A DNA stretch of 64,000 nucleotides from NCBI GenBank assembly GCA_003024175.1, contig MDYQ01000103.1, positions 1 through 64,000 of the forward strand, written 5' to 3'. This stretch comes from Planoprotostelium fungivorum. Its lineage: Eukaryota; Evosea; Variosea; Cavosteliida; Cavosteliaceae. This document shows, piece after piece, positions 23,542 to 33,941 of the stretch (the stretch's first letter is position 1; each line of letters starts with the position of its first letter). A model generated the notes under the pieces. That model searched no databases. It was not told the DNA's origin and saw only the letters and a list, made by a program, of their open reading frames with translations. The position numbers and the translations under genes are program-made.

Positions 23542-26500
23542 ATGAACACGGCGTACCAGGGCAAGCCTGAGTATGCTCTCAAGAGAGCTGAAGAGCTTGA
23601 GAAACTCAAAAACCCAAGAGAAGCTGTGAGGGTCCTCCATGCAGCCCTCACGAATCGAAAGAATCGCAACTCCCAACAGTCCACTTTGGACGTTTTGGAG
23701 AAGATCATGAAGAAATATTTGACGTTGTGCGTCTCTCTTCGTGACGGAAAGGGAGCCAAGGATGGACTTCACCAGTACAAGACCATCTGCCAACCCTACC
23801 CCAACATCACACCTCTCGAGAGCGTCGTCAAGCACTTCCTCGCTCTCGCAGAAGACAAAGCCACCGAGGCTCAGAGCAAGGCAGACAAGATCGTACTCGA
23901 TGTCGAAGACCTTGAGGCCGAAGAGAGCATCGAGAGCGTCATGCTGTCGTCCGTCTCTGGCGAGGACTCCAAGGATAGAACCGATCGTGAAGTGGTGAGA
24001 TTGCGATACTATACCTCCCTCGATTGACATTCAAATCAGGTCACTCCTTGGTTGAAATTCTTGTGGGAGACATACCGTACCATCCTCGAGATCGTCCGTA
24101 ACAACAACAAGTTGGAAGGACTCTACCAAGAGACTGCCCAACGTGCCTTCACCTTCTGCCTCAAGTACAAGCGTAACACCGAGTTCAGACGTCTCTGTGT
24201 CATGCTGAGAAACCACTTGGCCTTCCTCTCCGAGGGAGGTGCCAATCAGACACACGCCATCAACCTCAATGTGCCAGAGAGTCTGCAGAGACATCTCTCC
24301 ACTCGTTTCGCTCAGTTGGACACCGCTGTGGGTCTCGAGCTGTGGGGAGAGGCATTCAAGAGCATCGAAGACATCCACAACCTACTCAGAAAGTCAAGAA
24401 GGGCACCCCACCCCTCCATCGTCCCCCTCTACTACCAGAAGTTGGCTCAGATCTTCTGGATCTCTCAGAACTACATCTTCCACGCATACGCCATGGTGAG
24501 GTACCTCCTCTTGACAAAGAACTCTGGAAAGGCCCTCTCCGAGGAAGAGTTCAAGACGTGAGTCACGGTGGATGCTCCGAAGAACTAACGTGGGACAGCG
24601 TCGCGGGTTCGGTCGTGCTTGCCGTTCTCAGCATTCCCCCCGAAGACCCGAACGAGGACGAGTACGATGACGAGCGAAACGAGAGAAAGATCCGCATGGG
24701 AACGCTCCTCACCTTCACCAACTCGACGATCATCCCCAGAAGAGAGCATCTCTTGTCTGAGGCACAGAAATTGGTCAAGTACCTCCCCGCCGAGCTGGCG
24801 GACCTCCAGGAGACCTTTGAAAAGTTCAACCCCCTTCGCTTCTCGTCTCTGATGGGAGCCAAGCTGCAGTACATCTCTTCGAACGATGCCTTCAAGCAGT
24901 ACGCCCCCCAGCTGAGGAGAAACAGCTTCTTCAGACAGCTGCAGCAGTTCTCCAAGGTCTTCGAGACCATGAAGATGACCGAGTTCTACCGTCTCGTGAC
25001 TCTGGGAGTCACCAAGGAGGAATCGGAGCGTCTCATCGTAGAGGCCGTTCGAGCCAAGCACGTGGAGCTGAGAGTGGATCACCAGAAGGGCATTCTCAAC
25101 TTTAGAACGCAGATGATGGAGTCCACCCAGATGAAGAACCAACTCATCCACCTTTCCAAGAACTTGAACTCTGCAGTGAAGATGATCCAGCCCACACCGG
25201 TGGAGGGACAAGAGAAGGGAAGAAAGAAGAAGGAGTTCACAGACATCCTCCAAGGTCTGGCAGAGGAGCACAAGAGAATGACAGAGAGAAAGAAGCTGAT
25301 CGCCAAGAAGATCTCCGAGAGAGAAGAGGAGAGCCGAAAGAAGGCACAGGCGGAGGAAGAAGAGAGACTCAAGAAGGCCGAGGAAGACAGAAGGGAGAAC
25401 GAGAAGAAGCTCGCCCTGGCTGCGGAAGAGAGAAGAGTCGCGCAGAAGCAGAGAGAGGAGGAAGAGAAGAAGCTGCAGAGCCTCAAGATCTTCGCCGACA
25501 ATCTGAAGAGCAAGACCGGACAGGTGGGATGAGACGATCATGCATCACACGATACATTTCATCACGCACGATCGACATCAGTGTGGAAGAGAGAGAGCTG
25601 AAGAGAGACAGACGGTGGATGTAGACGAGCTGAGCAGCAAGGGTATCGACCAAGAGGAGTTCTTGAGACGTCAGAACATCGAGTTGGAGAAGAAAATGGC
25701 AGAGACAGTGAGGAAGTACAAGAACATGGAGAAGGAGATGAACTGGCTGGAGAGAGCTCGCAGAGACGAGGAGAGACCTCTGATCGAAGAGCACTACAAC
25801 AAGCACAAGAACGACGACGAGGTCTTCTACAAGGTGAGAGGAAGAGAGGGGAAGGGTGTGACAGAGACAGGAACAAATGGAGCAGTTCAAGAGCACCCAC
25901 AAGAGTGCCTACGAGAAGGATCTGGCCGAGAAGAAGAGACTGTCCAAGTACAACGAGGAGTTTATGGCCTTCGAGAACAAGATCATGTCCAAGAGGAAGG
26001 AGGAATACGAGGCAAAGGCGGCAGAGATGCAGAAGCAGAACGAGATCAAGCAGCAGAAGGCAGCCGAGGAGAGAAAGAAGAGAGAGAGAGAAGAGGGAGA
26101 GAGGGCTGCCGAGGCAGAGAGAAGGAGAAAGGAAGAAGAAGAGGAGGAGAGGAGAAAGAAGGAGGAGGCCGAGAAGAAGAGAAGAGAGGAGGATGAGAGA
26201 CTCAAAAAGTTGAAGGAAGTGCAGGAGCTGCAGAGAAAGAGAGAAGAAGCCGCCCTCGCCAAGATGAAGGAAACCACCAGAGAGCCCGTCAGAGAGACTG
26301 GTGGAAGATACGAGCCTCCCAGAAGAGACTTTGGCAGCAGAGACGCACCCAGAGACTTTAGCAGTAGAGACGCTCCAAGAGACTTTGGCAGAGACAGAGA
26401 TGCCCCCAGAGACTTTGGCAGAGACAGAGATGCACCAAGAGACTTTGGCAGCAGAGACGCACCAAGAGACTTTGGCAGAGATAGAGATGCCCCCAGGGAC

Positions 26501-27219
26501 TTTGGCAGAGACAGAGACGCACCAAGAGACTTTGGCAGAGACAGAGATGCTCCAAGAGACTTTGGCAGAGACAGAGACGCACCAAGAGACTTTGGCAGCA
26601 GAGATGCCCCCAGAGACTTTGGCAGAGACAGAGACGCACCCAGAGACTTTGGCAGAGACAGAGATGCCCCCAGGGACTTTGGCAGAGACAGAGACGCACC
26701 AAGAGACTTTGGCAGAGACAGAGACGCTCCAAGAGACTTTGGCAGAGACAGAGATGCACCAAGAGACTTTGGCAGCAGAGATGCACCAAGAGATTTCGGC
26801 AGCAGAGACGCACCCAGAGACTTTGGCAGAGACAGTGGAAGAGGAGGAAGAGACGGAGGCAGATACCCCGAGAGAAGAGAGGAGGGAAGATACCCCGAGA
26901 GAAGAGAAGAGCCGAGAAGAGAGGAGGGAAGATACCCCGAGAGAAGAGAGGAGCCAAGAAGAGACTCTCGCTACCCTGAGAGAAGAGAGGAGCCCCGCAG
27001 AGGTGAAGGATGATGAGAGAGGAAGAGACTGAAAGAGGAACAGACGAGGCACCCAGAAGAGCTGATCCTTTCGGAGGAGCAAGAGCCAGAGAGGATTCTT
27101 CTAGAGCCAGGGAAGAGCCCACATCTCGCCCTCAGTCACAACGCGAGGAGAGAGGCACTGAAGAGAAGGAGGAGGAAGATGACGGATTCACTGAGGTCAA
27201 GAAGGGAAGAAAGAAGTAG
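23542..27219 (+). CDS. Translation initiation factor eIF3 subunit A
   Basis: The large scaffold subunit of eIF3. MNTAYQGKPEYALKRAEELE aligns with the eIF3a N-terminus. Also conserved are the SVLLS-like SVMLSSVSGEDSKDRTDR, TPWLKFLWETYR, INLNVPESLQRHLSTRFAQL, AFKSIEDIHNLL and the PCI-domain end (LRVDHQKGILNF). A long charged coiled coil (spectrin-like in animals) follows. The C-terminus carries about 17 tandem units of RDFGRDRDAP/RDFGSRDAP, then RYPERREEP repeats, then an acidic tail ending VKKGRKK. Introns include 35 nt at 27.00 kb. Human eIF3a also has a C-terminal decapeptide repeat (DRGPRRG type) but of different sequence, so the repeats here look independently evolved. AATAAA lies about 7 nt after the stop. 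Confidence 0.95.
26322..26836 (+). repeat. Coding minisatellite in eIF3a (27/30-nt unit)
   Basis: About 17 tandem units of 30 nt (RDFGRDRDAP) or 27 nt (RDFGSRDAP). The two unit sizes alternate without strict order and near-identical DNA recurs, including synonymous variants, which implies recent amplification or homogenisation. All changes are multiples of three, so the frame is kept. Confidence 0.9.
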
Positions 27220-27888
27220 ACTTTAATAAATCTGTTCAACAAGTTGATGATCACTGTGTAGAATAGGATACCGTGGTGGCTACCTCTCGTGCCAAGTCAA
27301 CACACGAGGTCGCATTCAAACACCAGGAATCCCAACTCGCCGAGAAGTAACGTTGTTTCAGTATAGTCTAACTTGGGGCTACAGAACAAAACAAGTGAGC
27401 GTAAGATAGCCCTGATGGATGTAGATATATTAGGCTCAGAGGATTGTCATCGTGGTGTCATCAAAGACGATGCCACCTGTGTGGTGACCGGGAGAGGACA
27501 CGCACACCACGAGTGCTCGTTGTCTGATCTATAGAATGAATCGCAGTGAACCTATGAGTTTGAATTGCGTTTTATTTTCCATCGAATGACTATAGGATCA
27601 AGGCAAACAGCACAAGGAGGAAAACCGCGTTCAGTTGCAGAATCACGCTTGTGTTGGGATGTACATCTGCCATAGCAAAGGACGCACAATACAAGAGCGC
27701 TTCGACACTTCATGCTTGTGTAAAATGTTCCCCGGAAGTTGCTTTCTGTTTGTAGCGCTTCTGGAAATAAGATTTCAGAAGTAGATTCACCCTGAGGTGA
27801 TTCCTCTGATCTCCTCATTGGAGGCCCAAAGCAGAACAAACTGCTTTCCATAGGGGTGATGTTCTGCAATCCCAACAGAAGGGATCAA
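27220..27888. other. Intergenic, no gene recognised
   Basis: After the eIF3a poly(A) signal I see no convincing exon. An imperfect inverted repeat (CATCGTGGTGTCATC ... GATGCCACC) lies near 27.45-27.48 kb. A Cys-rich open stretch on the minus strand (27.55-27.83 kb) lacks support. Confidence 0.4.
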
Positions 27889-29183
27889 TGGAGCTTTCGG
27901 GACATGGGCGACTGGGTGTAGAGGTGCATCTGTATTTGCTGCCTGTAAAGGTAAGTTTCCCATCCATCAGTGTCCCCTTGAACGTTTTCCTTTAGGAGTG
28001 TCGATATAGTGGTGCCTCTATCTTTGTCTCAGTGCCTGTTCAAGAGTATCAAGCATCTGAATGCCACACACTCAATTTCATTCCCTGTACTTGGCTTGCT
28101 ACGTACCTTCCTTGTAGAGCCTAGCGTCATAGTGGAACAAAACCTCTTGCACCATGACAACACTTCAGAAGAGTCTCTCAGAACGTTCCTACGACCAAAG
28201 TTTCTATTCTGAGGTATTGGCGGCCAATCACTGGATTGCTTTGCTGTGTACAAGGATGGAACAATATCAGGTACCTTTGTATTGGACAATGAGTTCTACT
28301 CTATAGAGAGGACTCAAGAGTGAGACTATCCATGCATTCACTTCTGATTCACGCAGTATTCAACATCTCCTTCCTTCCTTGGTCAATAGAGCAGCTCTAG
28401 GGTTCCCAATGTTCACCTGAAAGTACTCCCCTACACTTATCAATACGATGCATTTCCCTCTAGTAGCGACAACACTATATATGCATGGAACAAGGAAAGT
28501 TGCTCAAGCAAACAAGATAATTTAGACTCCTTCAGGGAATTTCTCAAGAGGAGTTCTCAGGTGACGTCTCATTTTCATTGACGATAATCCACCAGTATCT
28601 CTCCAGATATCTCATTCCTTTGTCTAAATATCTGATGGATTCAATCGAGGTGATTCATCTTTGTTTCTCTCACTTTGTCGCTTACTCCCCTTCTTTGGGT
28701 TGTAACCATCTCTCTCTGCATTCAAAGATGGCTTTTCTCAAGTTTTGAACTTGACTGCACGCATCGATCACCTGATCGTGTCAATCAGACACCATCATCT
28801 TTGGTCGTCTCCGTCAGCCATCATCTGTCATCATGTATCATCAGCATCAGAGGCAGACACCCACTTGCTTGTAGAATTCTCCTACCTCTGCTCTGAGAGA
28901 AACCATCGTTTGCAATGTGCACGTACATGATGAGACAAGCACAGACCAGTCTGATGACCATCAGATGTTCGTCATCTCATCACATCGGATGATCGATCAT
29001 CCGATCAATGTCATCGTGTTCAGTAAATGCTTCAGTCCATGTGCTTTCTATCAATGGAAGTACGATTCTTCGTGTTCCGGTGAAACTACCATTGTATCTG
29101 ATTCTACAATAGCTGAACCACAATTTGTGACCCCGATAGCCGCGTCGAATGAATCACACCACATTGTCTCTGGCCTCGTTTAA
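27889..29183 (+). CDS. Possible multi-exon gene, unresolved; one exon resembles an ADAM-type prodomain
   Basis: Several stretches look like exons on the plus strand. They are MELSGHGRLGVEVHLYLLP, a block with SGASIFVSVPVQEYQ, a block reading GIGGQSLDCFAVYKDGTISG followed by TFVLDNEFYSIE, a block with VLPYTYQYDAFPSSSDN, and a last exon CFSPCAFYQWKYDSSCSGET ending SGLV. The GxxS...DGxxxGxxxxxxxxYxIE pattern is like the end of ADAM10/17 prodomains, but I found no HExxHxxxxxH zinc site or disintegrin cysteines downstream. I could not connect all pieces through good splice sites. It may be a decayed or poorly expressed gene. It ends about 105 bp before FANCI. Confidence 0.3.
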
Positions 29184-29290
29184 CGTTGGCCCGAATTCAT
29201 AAGAAAAAAGTCATCTACAGAGCTATTGTTTATCGGGAATATTTTCTAAAAGAAATCGAAAATCGAAACGCATTTCTTGGAACTAGGGAG

Positions 29291-32200
29291 ATGGAACATG
29301 AAGTTCTCTCTGCATTCAACAAGAAGAGTCCTAATCTTCCAAAGATTCTATCTCAGATCAAGTTCAAAGAAATAAAACAAGTGATTACCAAACGATGCAC
29401 CGATCGAGATGGAGATCCTACAGAATTTCTGAGGGCTATCTTCGAAGGTAAGTCCTCCTTCTTCAACCACGAGTCTTCTCTTGAAAGAGGAAAAGGTTCC
29501 CCACCAGAGACAGAAGAACCGAGGAGACTGAAGGCGATACGATTTGTTACCGAGTTACTGGAGACCGGTGTACTGGTAGACAAAAAGGCTACGTCTACCA
29601 TTGAGTTCATCCTCTCTGAATTGATCTCAATGAGCAGTGACAGCTTGAAGGACATCTCGAATAACATCGTCATCACTCTCCGTAGGAACGAACCTCACTA
29701 CACGGGGAGATCCTTTGAATTACTACCGAAAGCCGTTGGTACCGTGTGTCGTTTAGACGCCGTCCCCGGTAGTGCCTCCCCATCCGATTTCAGGACAGAG
29801 GTGGGAGGATCATCGAGTCGTGATCTGATTCGAGTGATGATGCCAGATCTCGTCTGATCTGTGCGACACCGAGTGGCCCACTCACATCGCTTGGAAGATA
29901 GTACAAGAGCTGCGTGATATCACCTTCAGTGAGAGTGATCTGAAGAGGATCATCGACAAGACGAGCAAGTGAGTGTATCAGACGTAGGCGTTCAATTGTT
30001 CTGACACGCTAGAGCGAAGAGTCCTCGATAAGGCTTCCATCAGCGACTCCTTACCTCTCATCAATAACTTTCTTTTACTCGTGCGACAAGGCCCAAAGGT
30101 AAGAGGAGAAGCAGATGAAACTGAATTCACACAGACTGCTGTTTTGACTTCGATCATGAATTATATGAATCAAGAGGAGGAGGGAGATAATGTGAATAAG
30201 AATCAATACTATGAGATGGAAGGCACGATCATCGCACAGATCAGAGCTTGCGATTACGACGGAGTGAGATCATTCGATGATGAATAGACTGACATGAATA
30301 GTCCATTGCTGACGAGTTTATCAAACTGATGAAGAAGAGTAGAGGCGAAACATGGACACCCTTTAACCTCGCCGTACTGCTGTCTATCGCAGAAGAAAGG
30401 AGATACGGAACGAAAATCTACGACTATTTGAAGCAGAGCATCAGCAATGAATACAAGAACAAAGTGCACCACAGGTCACCCTGGCTGAGCGGTGAGTGAG
30501 TTCTCTATCTCTTCATGACAGACGACAGTGATCACTTCGTTGCAAGAGAAGAATAAATCGATAGAGAAGGCACTGATGGAGACGATCCACCACGCCTCGA
30601 TGGGATGGGAGGGCATCATCCAGTCGATTGTACATTTCGGGATGATCTTGATGGATTCCTTAGTTCCTAAGTCTCCTCGTGAGTCGATCGATTGACATTG
30701 CATTCATCCCATCAGTGGTCTCTCTGGGCGAAAGAATCTTGTTCGAATGCTTCGAACGAGTTCAATCCGTTCAGAACGAAATCTTATCCACGGTGATCGA
30801 TCGCATCGTGGACAGCTCTAAAAACGTGTGGTATTACACGGATCTATTGCACCGAATCGCAACTTCTTCTCCCACACTCATCATGCACAATTACGAGAAG
30901 ATCAAGGTGAGTCGTGAGAGGAATCATAAAATTGATGGTGACAGACGATGTTGGACTATTCATCCTTCACCTACGTTCCTGATAGCATATTACGAGCACT
31001 GAAGCCAGCCATCGCGTTGCTCCCCCAGTTCATGGATCACACGATGATGGTGTTGAACAAATGTCTCAACAACAGAGATCTCGACTCTAGATCAGCCACC
31101 GTCTCTGGATTCTTGTTCCTATTGCAGGTGATGGACTTGATCTCTCTCTATTCACATCCGAAAGGTACAAGATAACCAAGGAGATCTTTCCACGAGTTCC
31201 GAGATATTAGATGTATTACAGAGATGTCTGGAACAACAGAATGGCATCAGAGAGAGATTGTATTACGGTCTCTTTCAAGTTCTAGAGGTGAGACCACTTC
31301 ACTTAGAAGATACGAACGGATACAGGCGAATCCTTCCATAGAAGATCAAGTGTTCGACATCTTTCTGTCCCAATTACTGCATTACTATGACCCACAAGAG
31401 AGTGCATCACCGTTGAAACTCAGTGAATGCATTCAAGAGATCGAAAACGATGAATGGGAGATAACGGAACCTCTCGATCACCTCATCAACGCCATACACT
31501 TGTCCATCGTCTGGAAGGACCTTCAAAACAAGGAGAAGGTGAAGAGAAAATACTTTTGAAATTCCTGACAGGGCCAGGGGACTAAGGGAGGGAGAGACTC
31601 TTCCTTTGAGAGACTGAAGGAATACCTGCACACGTTGATCAAGAGAATGCTGACAGCAGAGCCCGAGCAATTTGAATTAGACAAATCATCCGATTATACG
31701 AAACGTAACGTACAATTATCCAGCGAGGTGAAGAATTGATCTCGAAGAGTGACTGATGGATGTAGATATTGACAGGATGCATCGAGGCATTGATCTCTTA
31801 CATGGTACGAACAGGACATCATGCAGATGGTACACCACAAGGAAGCAATGGAGTGGAGGGAAGCAACGGACAGATCATATCTGAGGATTGTGTGAAGGGA
31901 ATGGTCAAACTCTTTGACTTCGCCGTCAGACTGAAGACAGCGGAGAGTGAGAGCATCAAGGGAGGGAAGAAAGGGAAGGAGAAGAACAAGGGTGGTGAGC
32001 TGATGGCTGAGTGGATTTCAGCTGAATGGACGATCAGAAAAGACCAAGAGCACAAAGAGTGCAGAGAAGGACAAGTGGACCATCTTCAGCTCAGAGACAC
32101 TGGTCGATCTGTTATCCGTTGCCACCGATAGTTCAATGAAGGAGATGCTTGACGTGAGACACGAACGAAGGAATTCCACTCACTCACACAGGCCACGTTC

Positions 32201-33932
32201 ACGTCTCACTTGTTTGGAAGCATCCAAAACCGACTGAAACTATTGCACGTGGAATACGAACAATACACGTCGAACAGCAGGGACAGTGAAGAGAAGGATA
32301 CGTATTGGTCAGTAGGCACCAACAGTGGATCTCGCAACGTCAGTCACCTCATGCGTATCTTGAGAGGCTTCTTGGGGAATCTTCTCATCCAGTTCTCATC
32401 GGGTGATGATGATGGCAAGCAGGTGTGATTCCATCAAAGACTCATTCACTCAACGACTTCAGGGTAAGAAATCGACTATCGTGGGGAAAGGAAGGTGCAT
32501 CGAATTGGTGGTAGATATCGTGAGTAAGAGACCACTGAGAGAGGTGAGACACGAGGAGAGAGACGTAGCTGAGAAGAGGAGGCGACAGAGATCATCAAGG
32601 GAGGATGGGAATCCATTCCAGGGGCGTCGATCACGGTGACGGAAGAATCTCTCACCAGCCGAGATCCATCCATCTTCGAGACATTTGTCAGTCTGACCAA
32701 CAGTTTCATCGATGACCTCAAGATGAAAGAGGCTGAAGTGTGCTTCGAGGTGGGTGGACAAGAGGAGTGGAGAGTGAAGAGAACAGATCATCATGCACTT
32801 GTGTACGTTCGTACCACCCGAGCAGGATCACTGGCACTGCTCGTGGTTGTTCGACATGTGCAAGAGAGAGATCCCTTCTGTCTCGTTGGTCAAGCACATC
32901 ACTCAACTCTATCTGGACATGTCATCTCAGTGAGTGTGTCTACCATCTACATCTGATCGATGCAGCAAACCGAATAAGATAAGGATATCCATAGCAGAGG
33001 ACATACAGAGGACGGTGGGGCTGGTCGACGAGGAGAATGCAGAGAGTGAGGTGGACATGAAGATGATCACCAAGGAGAATGTCTCCGTCATCATCCATCT
33101 CCTTCTCAACTCCACCGATTCACTCTTGAAATTGATCCATTGGGCCATGAAGAACGTTCGAAAAGGTAGGGTGACACACAGAGAGGATATGACGACAACA
33201 GTTGAGGAGACTGTGGAGCTGGATCAAGTCAGTGGAGTGAGGAGTATCTACGATTCGATCTATCGCAGGTTACTCTCCATCATAGAGGTAAGGGTAGGAG
33301 AAGGGTGTCACTCATCAGAGCAGGTGATGACAGCACTCACTCGATCGTGTATCGCAGGAAACGAGGGAGTACAATTGATGAAAGTGATGATACAGATGTA
33401 TTCCATCCTCAAGTGAGATGTCTTTCTATTCGGAAGTGAGTACTGATGGACATAGACTGTGTGTCGATATAGAAGCTTCGAAGAAGAAGGCCTACTCGGA
33501 ATTATTTCAAACGATGATCGATAACTCCTTTGATATGTCTCAAGCGTCATCTGCATTCAGAAATTGGGTGGACAATGGAACGACGGATGACTCCACTAAG
33601 AACAAATGTGAGATCCTGTGTCTATCGTTTCTGACCTTCACAGCTCTTCTCAAACAACAGCGAAAGTTGGCACCCTCCTTGGTATTCCAACAGGAAAAGT
33701 ATGAAGCCACTCTTCTCTCTTCTGACTTGAAAGGGAAACGTCTGCAGAATCTGAGACGGTCTACGGTCAGAGATTTTAAGGTGATAGAGTGCGTAGAGAT
33801 TGGAGTGGCTGACACGAACAGTTGAACATCTCACGAGACGATAGTCCAAGAGAGGAAGAGAGAAAGTTTGGTCAGAAGAGGGCTGCAGAGGAAGAGAAGC
33901 CGAATACGAATGGAAGAAAGAAGAAGAAGTAG
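29291..33932 (+). CDS. FANCI: Fanconi anaemia group I protein (FANCI)
   Basis: An alpha-solenoid partner of FANCD2 in interstrand-crosslink repair. Start MEHEVLSAFNKK aligns with human MDQKILSLAAEK. Conserved landmarks in order are EFLRAIFEG, RSFELLPKAVGTV, YEMEGTIIAQI, FNLAVLLSIAEERRYGTKIY, a DSLVPK segment, MLDYSSFTYVPDSILRALKP, VLNKCLNNRDLDSRSATVSG, DVLQRCLEQQ, EPLDHLINAIH, FELDKSSDY-like and the C-terminal TVRDFKLNISRDD. The tail is basic (GRKKKK), as in human. About 1,250 residues over some 20 short exons, near family length. The ubiquitin-acceptor lysine is kept but the following S/TQ cluster is missing. The stop lies 9 bp from the stop of the convergent WD40 gene, so the 3' UTRs overlap. 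Confidence 0.9.
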
Positions 33933-33941
33933 ACAGAATCT

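Noticed and set aside
24585-25541. Leu/Ser-rich 318-residue frame antisense to eIF3a
   Set aside because: It mirrors the Glu/Lys-rich coiled coil of eIF3a and has no start context, splice logic or family match.
26322-26836. CRISPR-like array
   Set aside because: The units are directly adjacent with no spacers, keep one coding frame and lie inside eIF3a in a spliced eukaryotic gene.
25562-27082. A 506-residue open frame on the strand opposite eIF3a, and long alternative-frame stretches at 26.3-27.0 kb
   Set aside because: They arise because the eIF3a repeat and coiled-coil codons are purine-rich and repetitive, which removes stops in other frames. The products are low-complexity Ser/Leu/Cys-Gln-Ser-Leu strings.
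31080-31100. Loss of the FANCI ubiquitin-acceptor lysine (Ser at the Lys of human LDARKSAVAG)
   Set aside because: The spacing to the human SQ sites shows that Lys523 is the Lys in LVLRKAMFANQ, 11 residues upstream. That position is Lys here (VLNKCLNN), so the acceptor is kept.
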